64,000 bases of DNA from DASZIT01 sp963709665 (GCA_963709665.1 CAVPWU010000002.1:1364001-1428000); one strand, 5' to 3'; positions 17,412 to 27,430 are shown, numbered from the stretch's first letter. A program made the numbers and translations. The notes: generated by a model not told the origin, from the letters alone.

Positions 17412-18086
17412 ATGCGCAAGCACCGCATCGCACTACTGCTACTCATGGCCGGTCTCGGCGTCGTCATCGTCGCCCTGCACCAGCCCACCGCCAACGCCGC
17501 CGACGCCGGGAGTGGCGCCGGCGGCACCGCCGCGCTGGTCAGCGCCCGCCTGGCCGACGACAGCCTGTCCCCCGCCGCCACCACCACGACCGGCGGCGGC
17601 ACCGCCACACCCCCCACCCCGAGCGTGGCCCTCGACTCGCTGCACGCCACCGGCACCCCGTCGACCGCCCCGGCGTCGGGCCCGACCACCGTGGTGGACA
17701 TCCCGTCGGCCGGGCCGTCCACCACCACCACCGGCACCACCACCCCCTCCACGGTCACCACCACCGAGACCACCACCACCGTCCCCACCGTGACCACGGT
17801 GCCCGACGCCCCTCCCATCGTGGCCGCCATCGCCCCCACCACCCCGTCCGGCGGCGTCTGGGCCGAACTCCGGTGGTGCGAGTCCCGGGACAACTACGCC
17901 GACGACACCGGCAACGGCTACTACGGCGCCTACCAGTTCTCCCTGCAGACCTGGGAGGGCATCGGCTACTCGGGTCTCCCCAGCAACGCCCCCCCCGCCG
18001 TCCAGGACCAGGCCGCCCAGCGGCTCCAGGCCCGCAGCGGCTGGGGCCAGTGGCCGGCCTGCGCCGCCCACCTGGGCCTGCTGTAG
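17412..18086 (+). CDS. Resuscitation-promoting-factor-type secreted transglycosylase
   Basis: A 224-residue exported cell-wall enzyme. It has a signal peptide (MRKHRIALLLLMAGLGVVIV, cleavage likely near ANA-AD), a long Thr/Pro-rich linker (~50-150), and a C-terminal Rpf/transglycosylase-like domain starting at VWAELRWCESRDNYADD with the catalytic-type Glu in CESRDN and the paired Cys in WPACAAHLGLL. Rpf enzymes cleave peptidoglycan glycan strands and promote regrowth of dormant cells. ATG 17412 is preceded by GAGGAGG at the right distance. A hairpin follows the stop immediately. Confidence 0.9.
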   Translation: MRKHRIALLLLMAGLGVVIVALHQPTANAADAGSGAGGTAALVSARLADDSLSPAATTTTGGGTATPPTPSVALDSLHATGTPSTAPASGPTTVVDIPSAGPSTTTTGTTTPSTVTTTETTTTVPTVTTVPDAPPIVAAIAPTTPSGGVWAELRWCESRDNYADDTGNGYYGAYQFSLQTWEGIGYSGLPSNAPPAVQDQAAQRLQARSGWGQWPACAAHLGLL

Positions 18087-18088
18087 GG

Positions 18089-18106
18089 GCCCGGCGGATC
18101 CCGGGC
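18089..18106 (+). terminator. Hairpin just after the rpf stop codon
   Basis: GCCCGG (18089-18094) pairs with CCGGGC (18101-18106) around a 6-base loop, beginning 3 nt after the TAG. It lacks a T-tract, as is common in GC-rich actinobacteria. Confidence 0.4.
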
Positions 18107-18150
18107 GTCGGACCGGACCCCGTGGGCGATCCCACCCGTACCCTGGACCC

Positions 18151-19023
18151 ATGCGGGTAGCCGCCATCCAGACCACCGCCACCGAGGACCGCCGGGCCAA
18201 CCTGGCCGTCGCCGGCGCACTGGTCGACCAGGCCGCCGGGGCGGGGGCCGAGCTGGTGGCGCTCCCCGAGTACTTCTCGGTGGCCGGCTCCCCACGGGTC
18301 CTCCGGGAACAGGCGGAGGGGCTCGACGGCCCGACGTCGGCGTGGGCCGCGGCACTGGCCGAGCGCCACGGGATCTGGGTCCTGGCCGGCACCTTCCCGG
18401 AGGCCGGCGGCCCGGGGCCCGGCGACGGGGACCGGATCCACAACACCAGCTGCCTCTTCGACCCCACCGGCGCCCGGGCCGCCACCTACCGGAAGGTCCA
18501 CCTCTTCGACGTGGCGGTGCCCGGCGCCGCCTTCCGGGAGTCGGAGACCGTCGCCCCCGGCGGTGTGCTGGAGACCGCCACCCTGTCCGGGATCGCCGGC
18601 GATCCGGTCCTCGGTCTCTCCGTCTGCTACGACCTCCGGTTCCCCGAGCTCTACCGGATCCTGGCCCTCCGGGGGGCGACGGTGGTCACCGTGCCCTCGG
18701 CCTTCACCGCGGTGACCGGCCCACCCCACTGGGAGCTGCTGCTCCGGGCCCGGGCGGTGGAGGACGGGGTGTTCATGGTGGCCCCGGGCCAGGTCGGGAA
18801 GCTGCCGCCGGGGATGCCCGCCTGCCACGGGCACACCATGGTGGTCGACCCCTGGGGCACGGTGCTGGCCGAGCGGACCGACCCCTCCACCGGTGTGGTG
18901 GTCGCCGACCTCGACCCCGCCGAGCAGCAACGGGTCCGCCGCGAGCTCCCGATGCTGGCAAATCGACGTCCGGAGGCCTACCGTTGGCCCGGCGTCTACG
19001 GGGGGTGGAGTAATGAACACTGA
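18151..19023 (+). CDS. Carbon-nitrogen hydrolase (nitrilase superfamily, Nit/omega-amidase-like)
   Basis: A 290-residue amidase-type hydrolase with the complete Glu-Lys-Cys triad: Glu in LVALPEYFS (~41), Lys in TYRKVHLFD (~112) and Cys in LSVCYDLRFPE (~155). The RFPE-containing motif is that of Nit1/Nit2-like enzymes that deaminate alpha-ketoglutaramate or deaminated glutathione; the exact amide is not certain. ATG 18151 is preceded by TACCCT (18139-18144) with a six-base gap, so a leaderless transcript is expected. The last 11 nt overlap the start of the alpha/beta hydrolase gene, so the two are probably co-transcribed. Confidence 0.88.
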   Translation: MRVAAIQTTATEDRRANLAVAGALVDQAAGAGAELVALPEYFSVAGSPRVLREQAEGLDGPTSAWAAALAERHGIWVLAGTFPEAGGPGPGDGDRIHNTSCLFDPTGARAATYRKVHLFDVAVPGAAFRESETVAPGGVLETATLSGIAGDPVLGLSVCYDLRFPELYRILALRGATVVTVPSAFTAVTGPPHWELLLRARAVEDGVFMVAPGQVGKLPPGMPACHGHTMVVDPWGTVLAERTDPSTGVVVADLDPAEQQRVRRELPMLANRRPEAYRWPGVYGGWSNEH

Positions 19024-19924
19024 GCGTCACGAAATACCGGCGGCCCGAACTGCGGACCCGGGGGTGCGGCCGACGTCCGGCACGCCGGCGCCCTTCGAGG
19101 TGGGCATGTTCGAGTCGGGCGGCGTCAACCTCTACTACGAGATCCACGGGCAGGGGCCCAAGGTGCTGGTGTTCATGCACGGGATCCTCCTCGACGCCAA
19201 CATGAACCGTGGCCTGGCCCAGGACCTGGCCACCCTGGGCTACCGGGTCGTCCTCCTCGACCTGCCGGGCCACGGCCTCTCGGAGAAGCCGCGTCGGGCG
19301 TCGTTCCACCGGATGGACACCTACGCCCGGCACGTGGTGGCGCTGCTCGACCACCTCGACATCGACCGGGCGGTGCTGGGCGGGGTGTCGCTGGGCGGCA
19401 ACGTCAGCCTGATGGCCGCCGCCCAGGCACCCGATCGGGTGCAGGGGCTGGTCATCGAGATGCCGGTCCTGGAGTGGGCGGTCCCGGCGGCCGCCCTCAC
19501 CTTCGTCCCGCTGCTGCTGGCCGTGCACCTGGCCCGCCCGGCGGTCCGGGTGACCGCCAACTTCTTCCGCCGGCTCCCCCGGACCGGCCAGGGGGCGGTG
19601 GACAGCGTCATGAACTCGCTCTCCACCGACCCCAAGGAGACCGCCGCCGTCCTGCACGGGATCCTGGCCGGCCCGATCGCCCCCACGGTGGACGAGCGGG
19701 CGGCGGTGGCGGTACCCACCCTGGTCATCGGGCACCGCTCCGACCGGGTCCACCCCTTCCACGACGCCGAGCAGCTCACCCGCCGGATCCCCCGGGCCCG
19801 GCTGGTGCAGGCGCACTCCATGCTGGAGCTCCGGGTCCATCCCGAGCGGCTGACCGCCGAGATCGCCGAGCTGCTCGAGACCGCCTGGGCGACCGACGAC
19901 GGGGTACAGGCCAGCGCCGTCTGA
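19013..19924 (+). CDS. Alpha/beta-fold hydrolase
   Basis: A 303-residue soluble alpha/beta hydrolase: oxyanion region VFMHGILLDAN (~55), a core PGHGLSEKP, the nucleophile elbow GGVSLGGN (Ser ~125), the acid region IGHRSDRVHPF (~245) and a C-terminal His in LELRVHPERL. The family contains esterases, lipases and C-C hydrolases; the substrate is unknown. ATG 19013 overlaps the upstream nitrilase-family gene by 11 nt, indicating translational coupling and perhaps a shared amide/ester degradation step (inference). Confidence 0.85.
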   Translation: MNTERHEIPAARTADPGVRPTSGTPAPFEVGMFESGGVNLYYEIHGQGPKVLVFMHGILLDANMNRGLAQDLATLGYRVVLLDLPGHGLSEKPRRASFHRMDTYARHVVALLDHLDIDRAVLGGVSLGGNVSLMAAAQAPDRVQGLVIEMPVLEWAVPAAALTFVPLLLAVHLARPAVRVTANFFRRLPRTGQGAVDSVMNSLSTDPKETAAVLHGILAGPIAPTVDERAAVAVPTLVIGHRSDRVHPFHDAEQLTRRIPRARLVQAHSMLELRVHPERLTAEIAELLETAWATDDGVQASAV

Positions 19925-20221
19925 CCACCGGTCGACGTCGTCACCGGGCCACCCGGTCGGCTCCCGCCGGTCCCACCTCCACCCGTCCGGACCCCGGGCG
20001 GCTTGGCTACCGACGCCCCATGGCCGACCCGGGTGCCCTGGTCCACGAAGCGCCCTCCGCCCGCCACCAACGGCTCCTGTGTCGGCGTCGGCGGCACCCA
20101 CCTCTCCCCCGTCCTCGGCTCCCCCCAAGGCTCCGGGCACCACCCCGGCCAAGCCGTAGGCCGTCGGTTCGCCCCCATCGGGTGGTCGGGACCCCGGCCG
20201 CCCGGGACCTCGACGGGGGCG
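19925..20221. other. Gene-free spacer
   Basis: About 300 nt between the converging hydrolase and ArfB-like genes. I see no open frame with coding character, no clear hairpin terminator and no repeat. Confidence 0.5.
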
Positions 20222-20650
20222 TCAGTCGTCGGCGTCGGGCCGGCGCATCCGCTTGGTCTGGGAGCGTTGACGCTTGGCGGTCAGCCGTCGCTCCTTGGCC
20301 CCCCTGGAGGGGCGGGTGGGGCGTCGGGGGGTCTCCACCCGGAGGGCGGCGATCACCCGCTGGCGGAACCGTGTCACCGCCAGCTGGCGGTTCCGGCCCT
20401 GGGAGCGCTCGTCGTCGGCCACCACCCGGATCTCCGGGCCCAGCTTGTCGAGGAGGCGCTCCCGCTGGCGGGGTCCGAGCGACGGCGAGCCGGCCACGTC
20501 GAAGCGGAGCTCGGCCCGGGTGGCCACCTTGTTGGCGTGCTGGCCCCCCGGGCCGCCGCTGGCCGTGAACCGGAACTTCAGCTCGGACATCGGGATCGAC
20601 AGCGACGAGGTGATGCGGACCCGGTCGCCGTCCGGCGGGACGGCGTTCAC
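20222..20650 (-). CDS. arfB: ArfB/ICT1-like peptidyl-tRNA hydrolase (RF-1 domain)
   Basis: A 142-residue ribosome-rescue factor that hydrolyses peptidyl-tRNA on stalled ribosomes. The catalytic GGQ loop is present in SGGPGGQHANKVATR, and the C-terminus is the expected Lys/Arg-rich tail that inserts into the empty mRNA channel (KERRLTAKRQRSQTKRMRR). The conserved N-terminal TSSLSIP strand lies upstream of the first internal Met, so a start at or before GTG 20650 is needed; an in-frame GTG at 20704 is also possible and would overlap the divergent SDR promoter. No stand-alone release-factor domain I is present, excluding PrfA/B. Confidence 0.88.
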   Translation of the reverse strand: MNAVPPDGDRVRITSSLSIPMSELKFRFTASGGPGGQHANKVATRAELRFDVAGSPSLGPRQRERLLDKLGPEIRVVADDERSQGRNRQLAVTRFRQRVIAALRVETPRRPTRPSRGAKERRLTAKRQRSQTKRMRRPDADD

Positions 20651-20724
20651 CCGGTCGCCCGGTCGGAGGGGCTGACCCGTCGCACACCCCGAACCGTAGG
20701 CCACCCCGGTCCTACACTCGGCGG

Positions 20725-21477
20725 ATGACCGACCCGACCGACCCCGCCCCGCTCGCCGGCCAGGTGGTCCTGGTCACCGGCTCCTCCTCCGGGATCGGTG
20801 CGGCCACCGCCCGTCGGCTGGCGTCGGTCGGCGCCACCGTGGTGGTCAACTCGGTCCACTCGGTGGAGGCCGGTGAGGCGCTGGCCGCCGAGCTGCCCGG
20901 GGCCACCTACCTCCAGGCCGACGTGGCCGACGAGACCGGGGCGGCCCGGATGGTCGAGGAGGTGGTCGCCGCCCACGGTCGGCTCGACGTGCTGGTCAAC
21001 AACGCCGGCACCACCGAGGTGATCCCCCACGGCGATCTCGAGGCGGCGTCGCCGGCCGTCTGGCGCCGAATCTTCGATGTGAACGTCATCGGCACCTGGC
21101 AGGTCACGGTGGCCGCCGTCCCCCACCTCCGGGCCTCGGGCCGGGGCCAGGTGGTCAACGTCTCGTCCCTGGCCGGCGAGCGACCCACCGGGAGCTCCAT
21201 CCCCTACGCCTGCTCCAAGGCGGCCCTCTCCCACCTGACCCGGCTGCTGGCCAACACCCTGGGACCCGACGTCCGGGTCAACGCCGTGGCCCCCGGCCTG
21301 GTGGACACCCCGTGGACGGCGGAGTGGGAGGCGGTCCGGGCCTACGTCGACGCCCAGGCCCCCCTGCGGCGTTCGGGGCGGCCCGAGGACGTCGCCGAGG
21401 TGATCCTCGGCCTGGTCCGGTCGACCTACGTGACCGGCGAGGTGGTGGTGGTCGACGGGGGCCTCCACCTCCGCTGA
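20725..21477 (+). CDS. SDR family NAD(P)-dependent oxidoreductase
   Basis: A classical short-chain dehydrogenase/reductase of 250 residues: cofactor motif TGSSSGIG (~20-27), NNAG (~93), catalytic Ser and YACSK (~155-160), and the C-terminal VVVDGGLHLR typical of FabG-like proteins. It oxidises or reduces a hydroxyl/keto group; the substrate is unknown. TACACT at 20713-20718 with a six-base gap to ATG 20725 indicates a leaderless mRNA. It is transcribed away from the ArfB-like gene and is not obviously part of an operon. Confidence 0.87.
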   Translation: MTDPTDPAPLAGQVVLVTGSSSGIGAATARRLASVGATVVVNSVHSVEAGEALAAELPGATYLQADVADETGAARMVEEVVAAHGRLDVLVNNAGTTEVIPHGDLEAASPAVWRRIFDVNVIGTWQVTVAAVPHLRASGRGQVVNVSSLAGERPTGSSIPYACSKAALSHLTRLLANTLGPDVRVNAVAPGLVDTPWTAEWEAVRAYVDAQAPLRRSGRPEDVAEVILGLVRSTYVTGEVVVVDGGLHLR

Positions 21478-21588
21478 CCGCCCCGGCCCCCGCCCGTCGG
21501 CGCCGGCGTAACAGCGGCGGAAAATTCCCGGCCGGAGGCGTAAAAGAGGGAAGAAGGACCCTGGTCCCTGGCCTGCGGCCGTGTGACC

Positions 21589-22407
21589 ATGACGGCAATG
21601 ACCGCCGACCCGCCCCCCGGATCACCGACCCCCGCCACCGCCGGTGGCCGAGGCCGTCGCCGGCTGGTCAGCGCCAACACCGTCACGATGGCGGTGGCGG
21701 TGTTGGCCCCGGTGGCGACGGCGGCGCTCCTCACCCCCGCCCGCGGCCATCTGGACACCGCCGACGGCGCCCTGGTCCTGGTGGTGGTGATCGTGGCGGT
21801 GGCGGCCACCGGACGGCGGCTGGCGGCGGCCGTCGCCGCCCTGTCCGCCGCCCTCTCCTTCGACTTCTTCCTGACCCGTCCCTACGGGTCCCTGCGGATC
21901 ACCCGGACCGCCGACCTGGTCAGCGAGCTCCTGCTCCTGGCGGTGGGCCTGGCCGTCGGCGAGCTGGCCGCCCGGGGCCGGAAGGCCCGGCACCAGGCGG
22001 AGATCAGCGGGGACGAGGTGGCCCAGCTCCACGTCCTGACCGCCATGGTGGCGGCCGGCGAGGAGTCCCACCTGGTCGCCATGACCGCCGCCGCCGAGCT
22101 CCGGAAGCTGCTCGACCTCCGGGACTGCCGGTTCACCCGGACCATCCACGACAAGATCACCGCCCGGATCACCACCCAGGGGGTGCTGACCGTCGGGCAC
22201 GAGGTCTGGCCCACCCACGACCTCGGGCTGCCCACCCGCCAGGTGCACCTCCCGGTCCGGGGCAGCGGTGAGCTCCTGGGCTACTTCGTGCTGACCCCCA
22301 CGCCGGGGCACCCGGTCGCCGACCACCGGCTGATGGTGGCCGTGTCCATCGCCGACCTGGTGGGCGCTTCCCTGGCCACCGACCACGGCGTCCCGTCGCC
22401 CAACTGA
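21589..22407 (+). CDS. DUF4118 (KdpD-like transmembrane) + GAF-like sensor protein
   Basis: About 272 residues. Residues ~30-125 form a DUF4118 bundle of transmembrane helices like that in KdpD (VTMAVAVLAPVATAALL, LVLVVVIVAVAATG, LSFDFFLTRPYGSLRI, LLLLAVGLAVGELAARG). The cytoplasmic part resembles a GAF-like module and has no histidine-kinase domain. It precedes kdpF-C in the same direction, so it may be an accessory sensor or modulator of the kdp system (inference). Two later Met codons (e.g. 21598) are also possible starts. A purine-rich AAGAGGGAAGAAGGA lies ~30 nt upstream. Confidence 0.75.
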   Translation: MTAMTADPPPGSPTPATAGGRGRRRLVSANTVTMAVAVLAPVATAALLTPARGHLDTADGALVLVVVIVAVAATGRRLAAAVAALSAALSFDFFLTRPYGSLRITRTADLVSELLLLAVGLAVGELAARGRKARHQAEISGDEVAQLHVLTAMVAAGEESHLVAMTAAAELRKLLDLRDCRFTRTIHDKITARITTQGVLTVGHEVWPTHDLGLPTRQVHLPVRGSGELLGYFVLTPTPGHPVADHRLMVAVSIADLVGASLATDHGVPSPN

Positions 22408-22432
22408 GGCCCGACCGCGCCGTGCACGCCGA

Positions 22433-22468
22433 CCGCCCCACCCGCCCCACCCGCCCCGTCCGCCCCGT
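22433..22468. repeat. 9-bp tandem repeat, four units
   Basis: Four consecutive units of CCGCCCC followed by AC, AC, GT, GT (22433-22441, 22442-22450, 22451-22459, 22460-22468) lie in the gap before the small kdp-operon protein. The function is unknown. Confidence 0.7.
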
Positions 22469-22491
22469 TTGCCGACCCCGAGGAGTCCCCC

Positions 22492-22707
22492 GTGCTTGAC
22501 GTCGTCTTCGTCGCCACCCTCATCGCCTTCTTCGCCCTGATGGTCGCCTTCGTGCGGTGGTGCGAGCACATCGTCGGCAAGGAGGACGTCAGCCACGTCG
22601 ACCCGGCGGACGACGCCGACCTCCCCGCCGACGATCCCGGCCCTCCGGACCCCGACGACCCCGACCCCACACCCACCGTCAAGACCCCTGAGGAGGTCGC
22701 GTCATGA
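22492..22707 (+). CDS. Small single-pass membrane protein of the kdp operon
   Basis: A 71-residue protein with one N-terminal transmembrane helix (VVFVATLIAFFALMVAFVRW) and a strongly acidic, proline-rich cytoplasmic tail (DPADDADLPADDP...). GTG 22492 has GAGGAG a few bases upstream. Its TGA overlaps the kdpF start as ATGA, so it is translationally coupled to the potassium pump genes. Small proteins at this position occur in other actinobacterial kdp operons; the function is not known, and a role in complex assembly or stability is a guess. Confidence 0.75.
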   Translation: MLDVVFVATLIAFFALMVAFVRWCEHIVGKEDVSHVDPADDADLPADDPGPPDPDDPDPTPTVKTPEEVAS

Positions 22708-22796
22708 AGAGCTACGACAACCTGGTCGGCCTGATCCTCGGGGTGATCGTCACCGCCTACCTCGTCTACGCCCTCATCGCCCCGGAGAAGCTCTGA
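22704..22796 (+). CDS. kdpF: KdpF, potassium-transporting ATPase small subunit
   Basis: A 30-residue hydrophobic peptide read directly from the DNA: one transmembrane helix (NLVGLILGVIVTAYLVYALI) ending in APEKL, the typical KdpF pattern. Its start overlaps the upstream gene (ATGA) and its stop overlaps the kdpA start (TGATG). KdpF stabilises the KdpFABC complex in the membrane. Confidence 0.88.
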   Translation: MKSYDNLVGLILGVIVTAYLVYALIAPEKL

Positions 22797-24509
22797 TGTC
22801 CCAGAACGTCCTCGAGGTCATCATCCTGATCGTGATGCTGGCCATCTCCACCCCGCTCCTCGGGTCGTACATGGCCAAGGTCTTCCAGAACAAGAAGGCG
22901 CCGGGCGACCGGGTCTTCCTCCCGGTCGAGCGCTTCGTCTACAAGCTCACCGGCGTCAACCCGGAGGGGGAGCAGCGCTGGACCGTCTACGCCATCTCGG
23001 TCCTGGCCTTCTCGTTGGTGTCGGTCCTGGTCCTCTACGGGATGCAGCGGATCCAGGCCCACCTCCCCTTCAACCCCGACCACCTGGCCAACGTGCCGCC
23101 GACGCTGTCGTTCAACACCGCCGCCAGCTTCCTCACCAACACCAACTGGCAGAACTACGCCGGTGAGGACACCATGTCCCAGTTCACCCAGATGGCCGGC
23201 CTGGTGGTGGAGATGTTCACCTCGGCGGCCGCCGGCATCGCGGTGGCCGTGGCCCTCATCCGGGGCCTCACCCGGGCGCGGTCCAACACCCTGGGCAACT
23301 TCTGGGTCGACCTGGTCCGCATCATCACCCGGATCCTCTTCCCGATCAGCGTCATCGGCGCCATCATCTTCATCGCCCAGGGTGCCGAGCAGAGCCTGCA
23401 CGCCGCCCACACCATCACCACCCTCACCGGGCGGCACCCAGTCCATCCCCGGCGGCCCCATCGCCTCCCAGGAGGCCATCAAGCAGCTGGGGACCAACGG
23501 GGGTGGCTACCTCAACGTCAACGCCGCCCACCCCTACGAGAACCCCACCGGGCTCACCAACCTGCTGTCCAACTGGCTGCTGCTCTGCATCCCCTTCGCC
23601 CTGGCCTGGACCTTCGGCAAGATGGCCAAGGACCGCCGGCAGGGCTACGCCGTGCTGGGGGCCATGGCCGGGCTGTGGCTCATCGGCGCCCTGGTGGTGA
23701 TGCCCTTCGAGGCCCAGGGCAACATCCACATCAGCCAGGCCCACGTCTCCCAGGCGATCACCGCCACCTCACCGGGCGGCAACATGGAGGGCAAGGAGGT
23801 ACGGAACGGCCCCATCATCTCGGCCCTCTTCGGCTCCTCGTCCACCTCGACGTCCACCGGGTCGGTCGACTCCGCCCACGACAGCTACACGCCGCTCGGG
23901 GGTGGGGCCCTCCTCTTCAACATGATGCTGGGCGAGGTGAGCCCCGGCGGCACCGGGTCCGGGCTCTACGGCATGCTGATCCTGGCCCTGCTGTCGGTGT
24001 TCATCGCCGGGCTGATGGTGGGCCGGACACCGGAGTACCTGGGGAAGAAGGTCCAGGCGGCGGAGATGAAGCTGGTGGTGCTCTACCTGCTGATGGTGCC
24101 GTTCGCGGTGCTGACCTTCACCGCCATCTCGGTGGTGATGCACTCCTCCCAGGCGTCCATCTACAACCCGGGACCCCACGGGCTCACCGAGGTGACCTAC
24201 GCCTTCGTCTCGGCCTCCAACAACAACGGCTCGGCCTTCGCCGGCCTCAACGGCAACACCGACTGGTACAACACCACGCTCGGTCTCTGCATGCTGATCG
24301 GCCGGTTCGCCCTGATGGTCCCCGCCCTGGCCATCGCCGGCTCGCTGGGCCGCAAGCACAAGGTGCCGCCGTCCTCGGGGACCTTCCCCACCGGCACCCC
24401 GCTGTTCGCCGTGCTGCTGGCCGGCGTCACCGTCATCATCGTCGGCCTCACCTACTTCCCGGTGCTGGCCCTCGGTCCCGTCGTCGAACACCTCGCCGGA
24501 AAGTTCTGA
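22796..24509 (+). CDS. kdpA: KdpA, potassium-binding channel-like subunit (one frameshift)
   Basis: The ~570-residue K+-selective pore subunit of the Kdp pump, with about ten membrane segments. The sequence runs from MSQNVLEVIILIVML through FNTAASFLTNTNWQNYAGE, and the selectivity-loop regions TNGGGYLNVNAAHPYENP and SNNNGSAFAGLNGNT are present. One extra G at about 23430 breaks the frame; deleting it restores LTGGTQSIPGGPIASQEAI without loss. ATG 22796 overlaps the kdpF stop. The frameshift lies in a patch affecting kdpA-C only and looks like a sequence error. Confidence 0.9.
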
Positions 24510-24523
24510 GAAGGAGCCCGTCG

Positions 24524-26615
24524 ATGAGCAACTCGTCCACGCTCGATCTCCCCGAGGCCCCCCACCACGAGGCCCCCTCCGGGAAGCCCAAGAAGCGCTC
24601 GGCCACCTTCAACGCCGACATGGTGCGCCGGGCCGTCCTCGACTCGTTCATCAAGCTGAGCCCCCGGCACATGAAGTCCAACCCGGTGATGTTCGTGGTG
24701 GAGCTGGGCAGCGTGCTGACCACCTTCTACCTGATCCGGGACTTCGGCTCCTCCTCGAGCTCGGAGAACGTCTTCGCCCTCAGCGTGGTGGTGTGGCTGT
24801 GGTTCACCGTGCTGTTCGCCAACTTCGCCGAGGCGGTGGCCGAGGGCCGGGGCAAGGCCCAGGCCGAGACCCTGCGAAGACCCGGGCCGAGACCGTCGCC
24901 TACGTCCAGCGGGGCGACGACGTGGTGGAGGTGGCGTCGAGCCAGCTCCAGCTCGGCGACCTGTGCGTGGTGGAGGCCGGGCAGCTGATCCCCGGGGACG
25001 GCGACATCGTCGACGGGATCGCCACCGTCGACGAGTCGGCCATCACCGGCGAGTCGGCCCCGGTCATCCGGGAGTCGGGCGGCGACCGCTCGTCGGTGAC
25101 CGGCGGGACCCGGGTGCTGTCCGACCGCATCGTGGTGAGGATCACCTCGAAGCCCGGCGAGACCTTCCTCGACCGGATGATCGCCCTGGTGGAGGGGGCC
25201 AGCCGGCAGAAGACCCCCAACGAGATCGCCCTGGACATCCTCCTGGCCGGCCTGACCATCATCTTCATGTTCACCGTCATCTCGCTGCAGCCGTTCTCCA
25301 TCTACTCGGGGGCCCAGCAGTCGATCATCGTGCTGGTGGCGCTGCTGGTCTGCCTCATCCCCACCACCATCGGCGCCCTGCTGTCGGCCATCGGCATCGC
25401 CGGCATGGACCGCCTGGTGCAGCGGAACGTGCTGGCCATGTCCGGCCGGGCGGTGGAGGCGGCCGGCGACGTCTCCACCCTGCTGCTCGACAAGACCGGC
25501 ACCATCACCTTCGGCAACCGGCGGGCCGACGACTTCGTCCCCATGCCCGACGTCGAGCAGCACGAGCTGGCGGCGGCCGCCCTGCTCTCGAGCCTGGCCG
25601 ACGAGACCCCCGAGGGACGCTCCATCGTGGAGCTGGCCGAGTCCCGCTACGACCAGGTGGCCGGGCGACGTCCCCGACGGCGAGCTGGTCCCGTTCACCG
25701 CCCAGACCCGGATGAGCGGCATCGACGTGGACGGCCGGTCGATCCGCAAGGGGGCCGCCGACTCCGTCCGGCGCTGGGTCGAGGAGCAGGGGGGCACCAG
25801 CCCGGCCGAGCTGGCCCCGGTGGTCGAGGCCGATCTCCAAGGGCGGTGGCACCCCGCTGGTGGTGGCCGAGGGCTCCCGGATCCTCGGCGTCATCCACCT
25901 GAAGGACGTGGTGAAGCCGGGCATCGCCGAGAAGTTCGCGGAGATGCGGAAGATGGGCATCCGCACGGTGATGATCACCGGCGACAACCCGCTGACCGCC
26001 GCGGCCATCGCCGCCGAGGCCGGCGTGGACGACTTCCTGGCCGAGGCCACCCCCGAGGACAAGATGGCCCTGATCAAGAAGGAGCAGGCCGGCGGTCACC
26101 TGGTGGCCATGACCGGGGACGGCACCAACGACGCCCCGGCGCTGGCCCAGGCCGACGTGGGGGTGGCCATGAACAGCGGCACCCAGGCGGCCAAGGAGGC
26201 CGGGAACATGGTCGACCTCGACTCCAACCCGACCAAGCTCATCGACATCGTGGAGATCGGCAAGCAGCTGCTCATCACCCGGGGGTCGCTGACCACCTTC
26301 TCCATCACCAACGACGTGGCCAAGTACTTCGCCATCATCCCGGCCATGTTCGTGGGGGTGTTCCCCGCCCTCCACACCCTCAACATCATGCACCTGAGCT
26401 CGCCCCACAGCGCCATCCTGTCGGCGGTCATCTTCAACGCCCTGATCATCGTGGCCCTGATCCCCCTCGCCCTCCGGGGGGTGAAGTTCCGGGCGGCGGG
26501 AGCCGCCTCGGTGCTCCGCCGCAACCTCCTCATCTACGGGCTGGGCGGGTTCATCATCCCCTTCATCGGGATCAAGGTCATCGACGTCATCATCACCGCG
26601 ATGGGAGTCAAGTAA
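24524..26615 (+). CDS. kdpB: KdpB, P-type potassium-transporting ATPase (three frameshifts)
   Basis: The catalytic P-type ATPase subunit, ~696 residues after repair. Intact motifs: TGES (AITGESAPV), the phosphorylated DKTGT (LLLDKTGTITFGN), and the hinge TGDGTNDAPAL. Three indels interrupt it: a one-base deletion at about 24876 (restoring QAETLRKTRAETV) and single extra G residues near 25664 and 25842. No catalytic residue is lost. ATG 24524 has GAAGGAG upstream, 14 nt after kdpA. The TAA stop overlaps the kdpC ATG by one base. Confidence 0.9.
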
Positions 26616-27411
26616 TGCGCCGCCAGACTCCTCACCTCGATCGCCATGATCATCGTCCTCACGCTGGTCTGCGGCCTGGGCTACTCGCTGCTGATGGTGG
26701 GCATCGGCGAGGCCGCCTTCGGCCACCAGGCCAACGGCTCCTTCGTCCAGCAGCACGGCAAGGACGTGGGCTCGTCGCTGATCGGCCAGCCGTTCACCGA
26801 CAAGAACGGCAACCCGATCCCCAAGTACTTCCAGAGCCGCCCCTCCGAGGCGGTGACCTCGTCGGCCACCGACAACATCACCGTCGGCGAGGCGTCCAAC
26901 CTCGGGCCGTCCAACCCCCTGCTGATCGGCTTCGTCCCCGGGGTCAGCACCCCCGACGGGAGGAACGGCAAGCCGCTGCCCACCAACCCCTACCGCACCC
27001 CCGCCGACCCGTTCTGCGTGCCGGTGGACACCACCAAGGCCCAGGCCCCGGTGACCAGCCCCACCCCCGGGGAGAAGCTGGCCAGGAACAGCGACGGCAC
27101 CTACGTCTGCGACTCCAGATACCGTCCCGGAGCGGGCCATCGCCTACCGCCAGGAGTTCGGCCTCGCCGCCGACTACCCGGTGCCGGTGGACGCGGTGAC
27201 CGCCTCGGGCTCGGGCCTCGACCCCGACATCTCGATCGCCAACGCCGACCTGCAGGCGCCGACGGTGGCCCGGGCCCGCGGCCTGTCCCTGTCCACCGTC
27301 CTCGCCCAGGTCAAGGCCCACACCACCGACCGGAGCCTGGGCGTGCTGGGTGACCCGGGGGTGAACGTGCTGACGCTCAACCTGGCCCTCGACGCCCTCC
27401 CCGATCAGTAG
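26615..27411 (+). CDS. kdpC: KdpC, ATPase assembly/stabilising subunit with an unusual insert (two frameshifts)
   Basis: About 264 residues after removing extra A bases near 26627 and 27117. It has one N-terminal membrane helix (SIAMIIVLTLVCGLGYSLL), then the conserved GQPFTD, KYFQSRPS, SNLGPSNP, VTASGSGLDPDIS and LGDPGVNVLTLNLALD blocks. It is clearly longer than the usual ~190-residue KdpC. The excess is a ~60-residue insert between SNLGPSNPLLI and the RAIAYRQ region, containing two cysteines (PFCVP, YVCDS) that could form a disulfide on the outer face. KdpC couples KdpB to KdpA. Confidence 0.87.
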
Positions 27412-27430
27412 GGCGCCGATGCCGGTCGGA

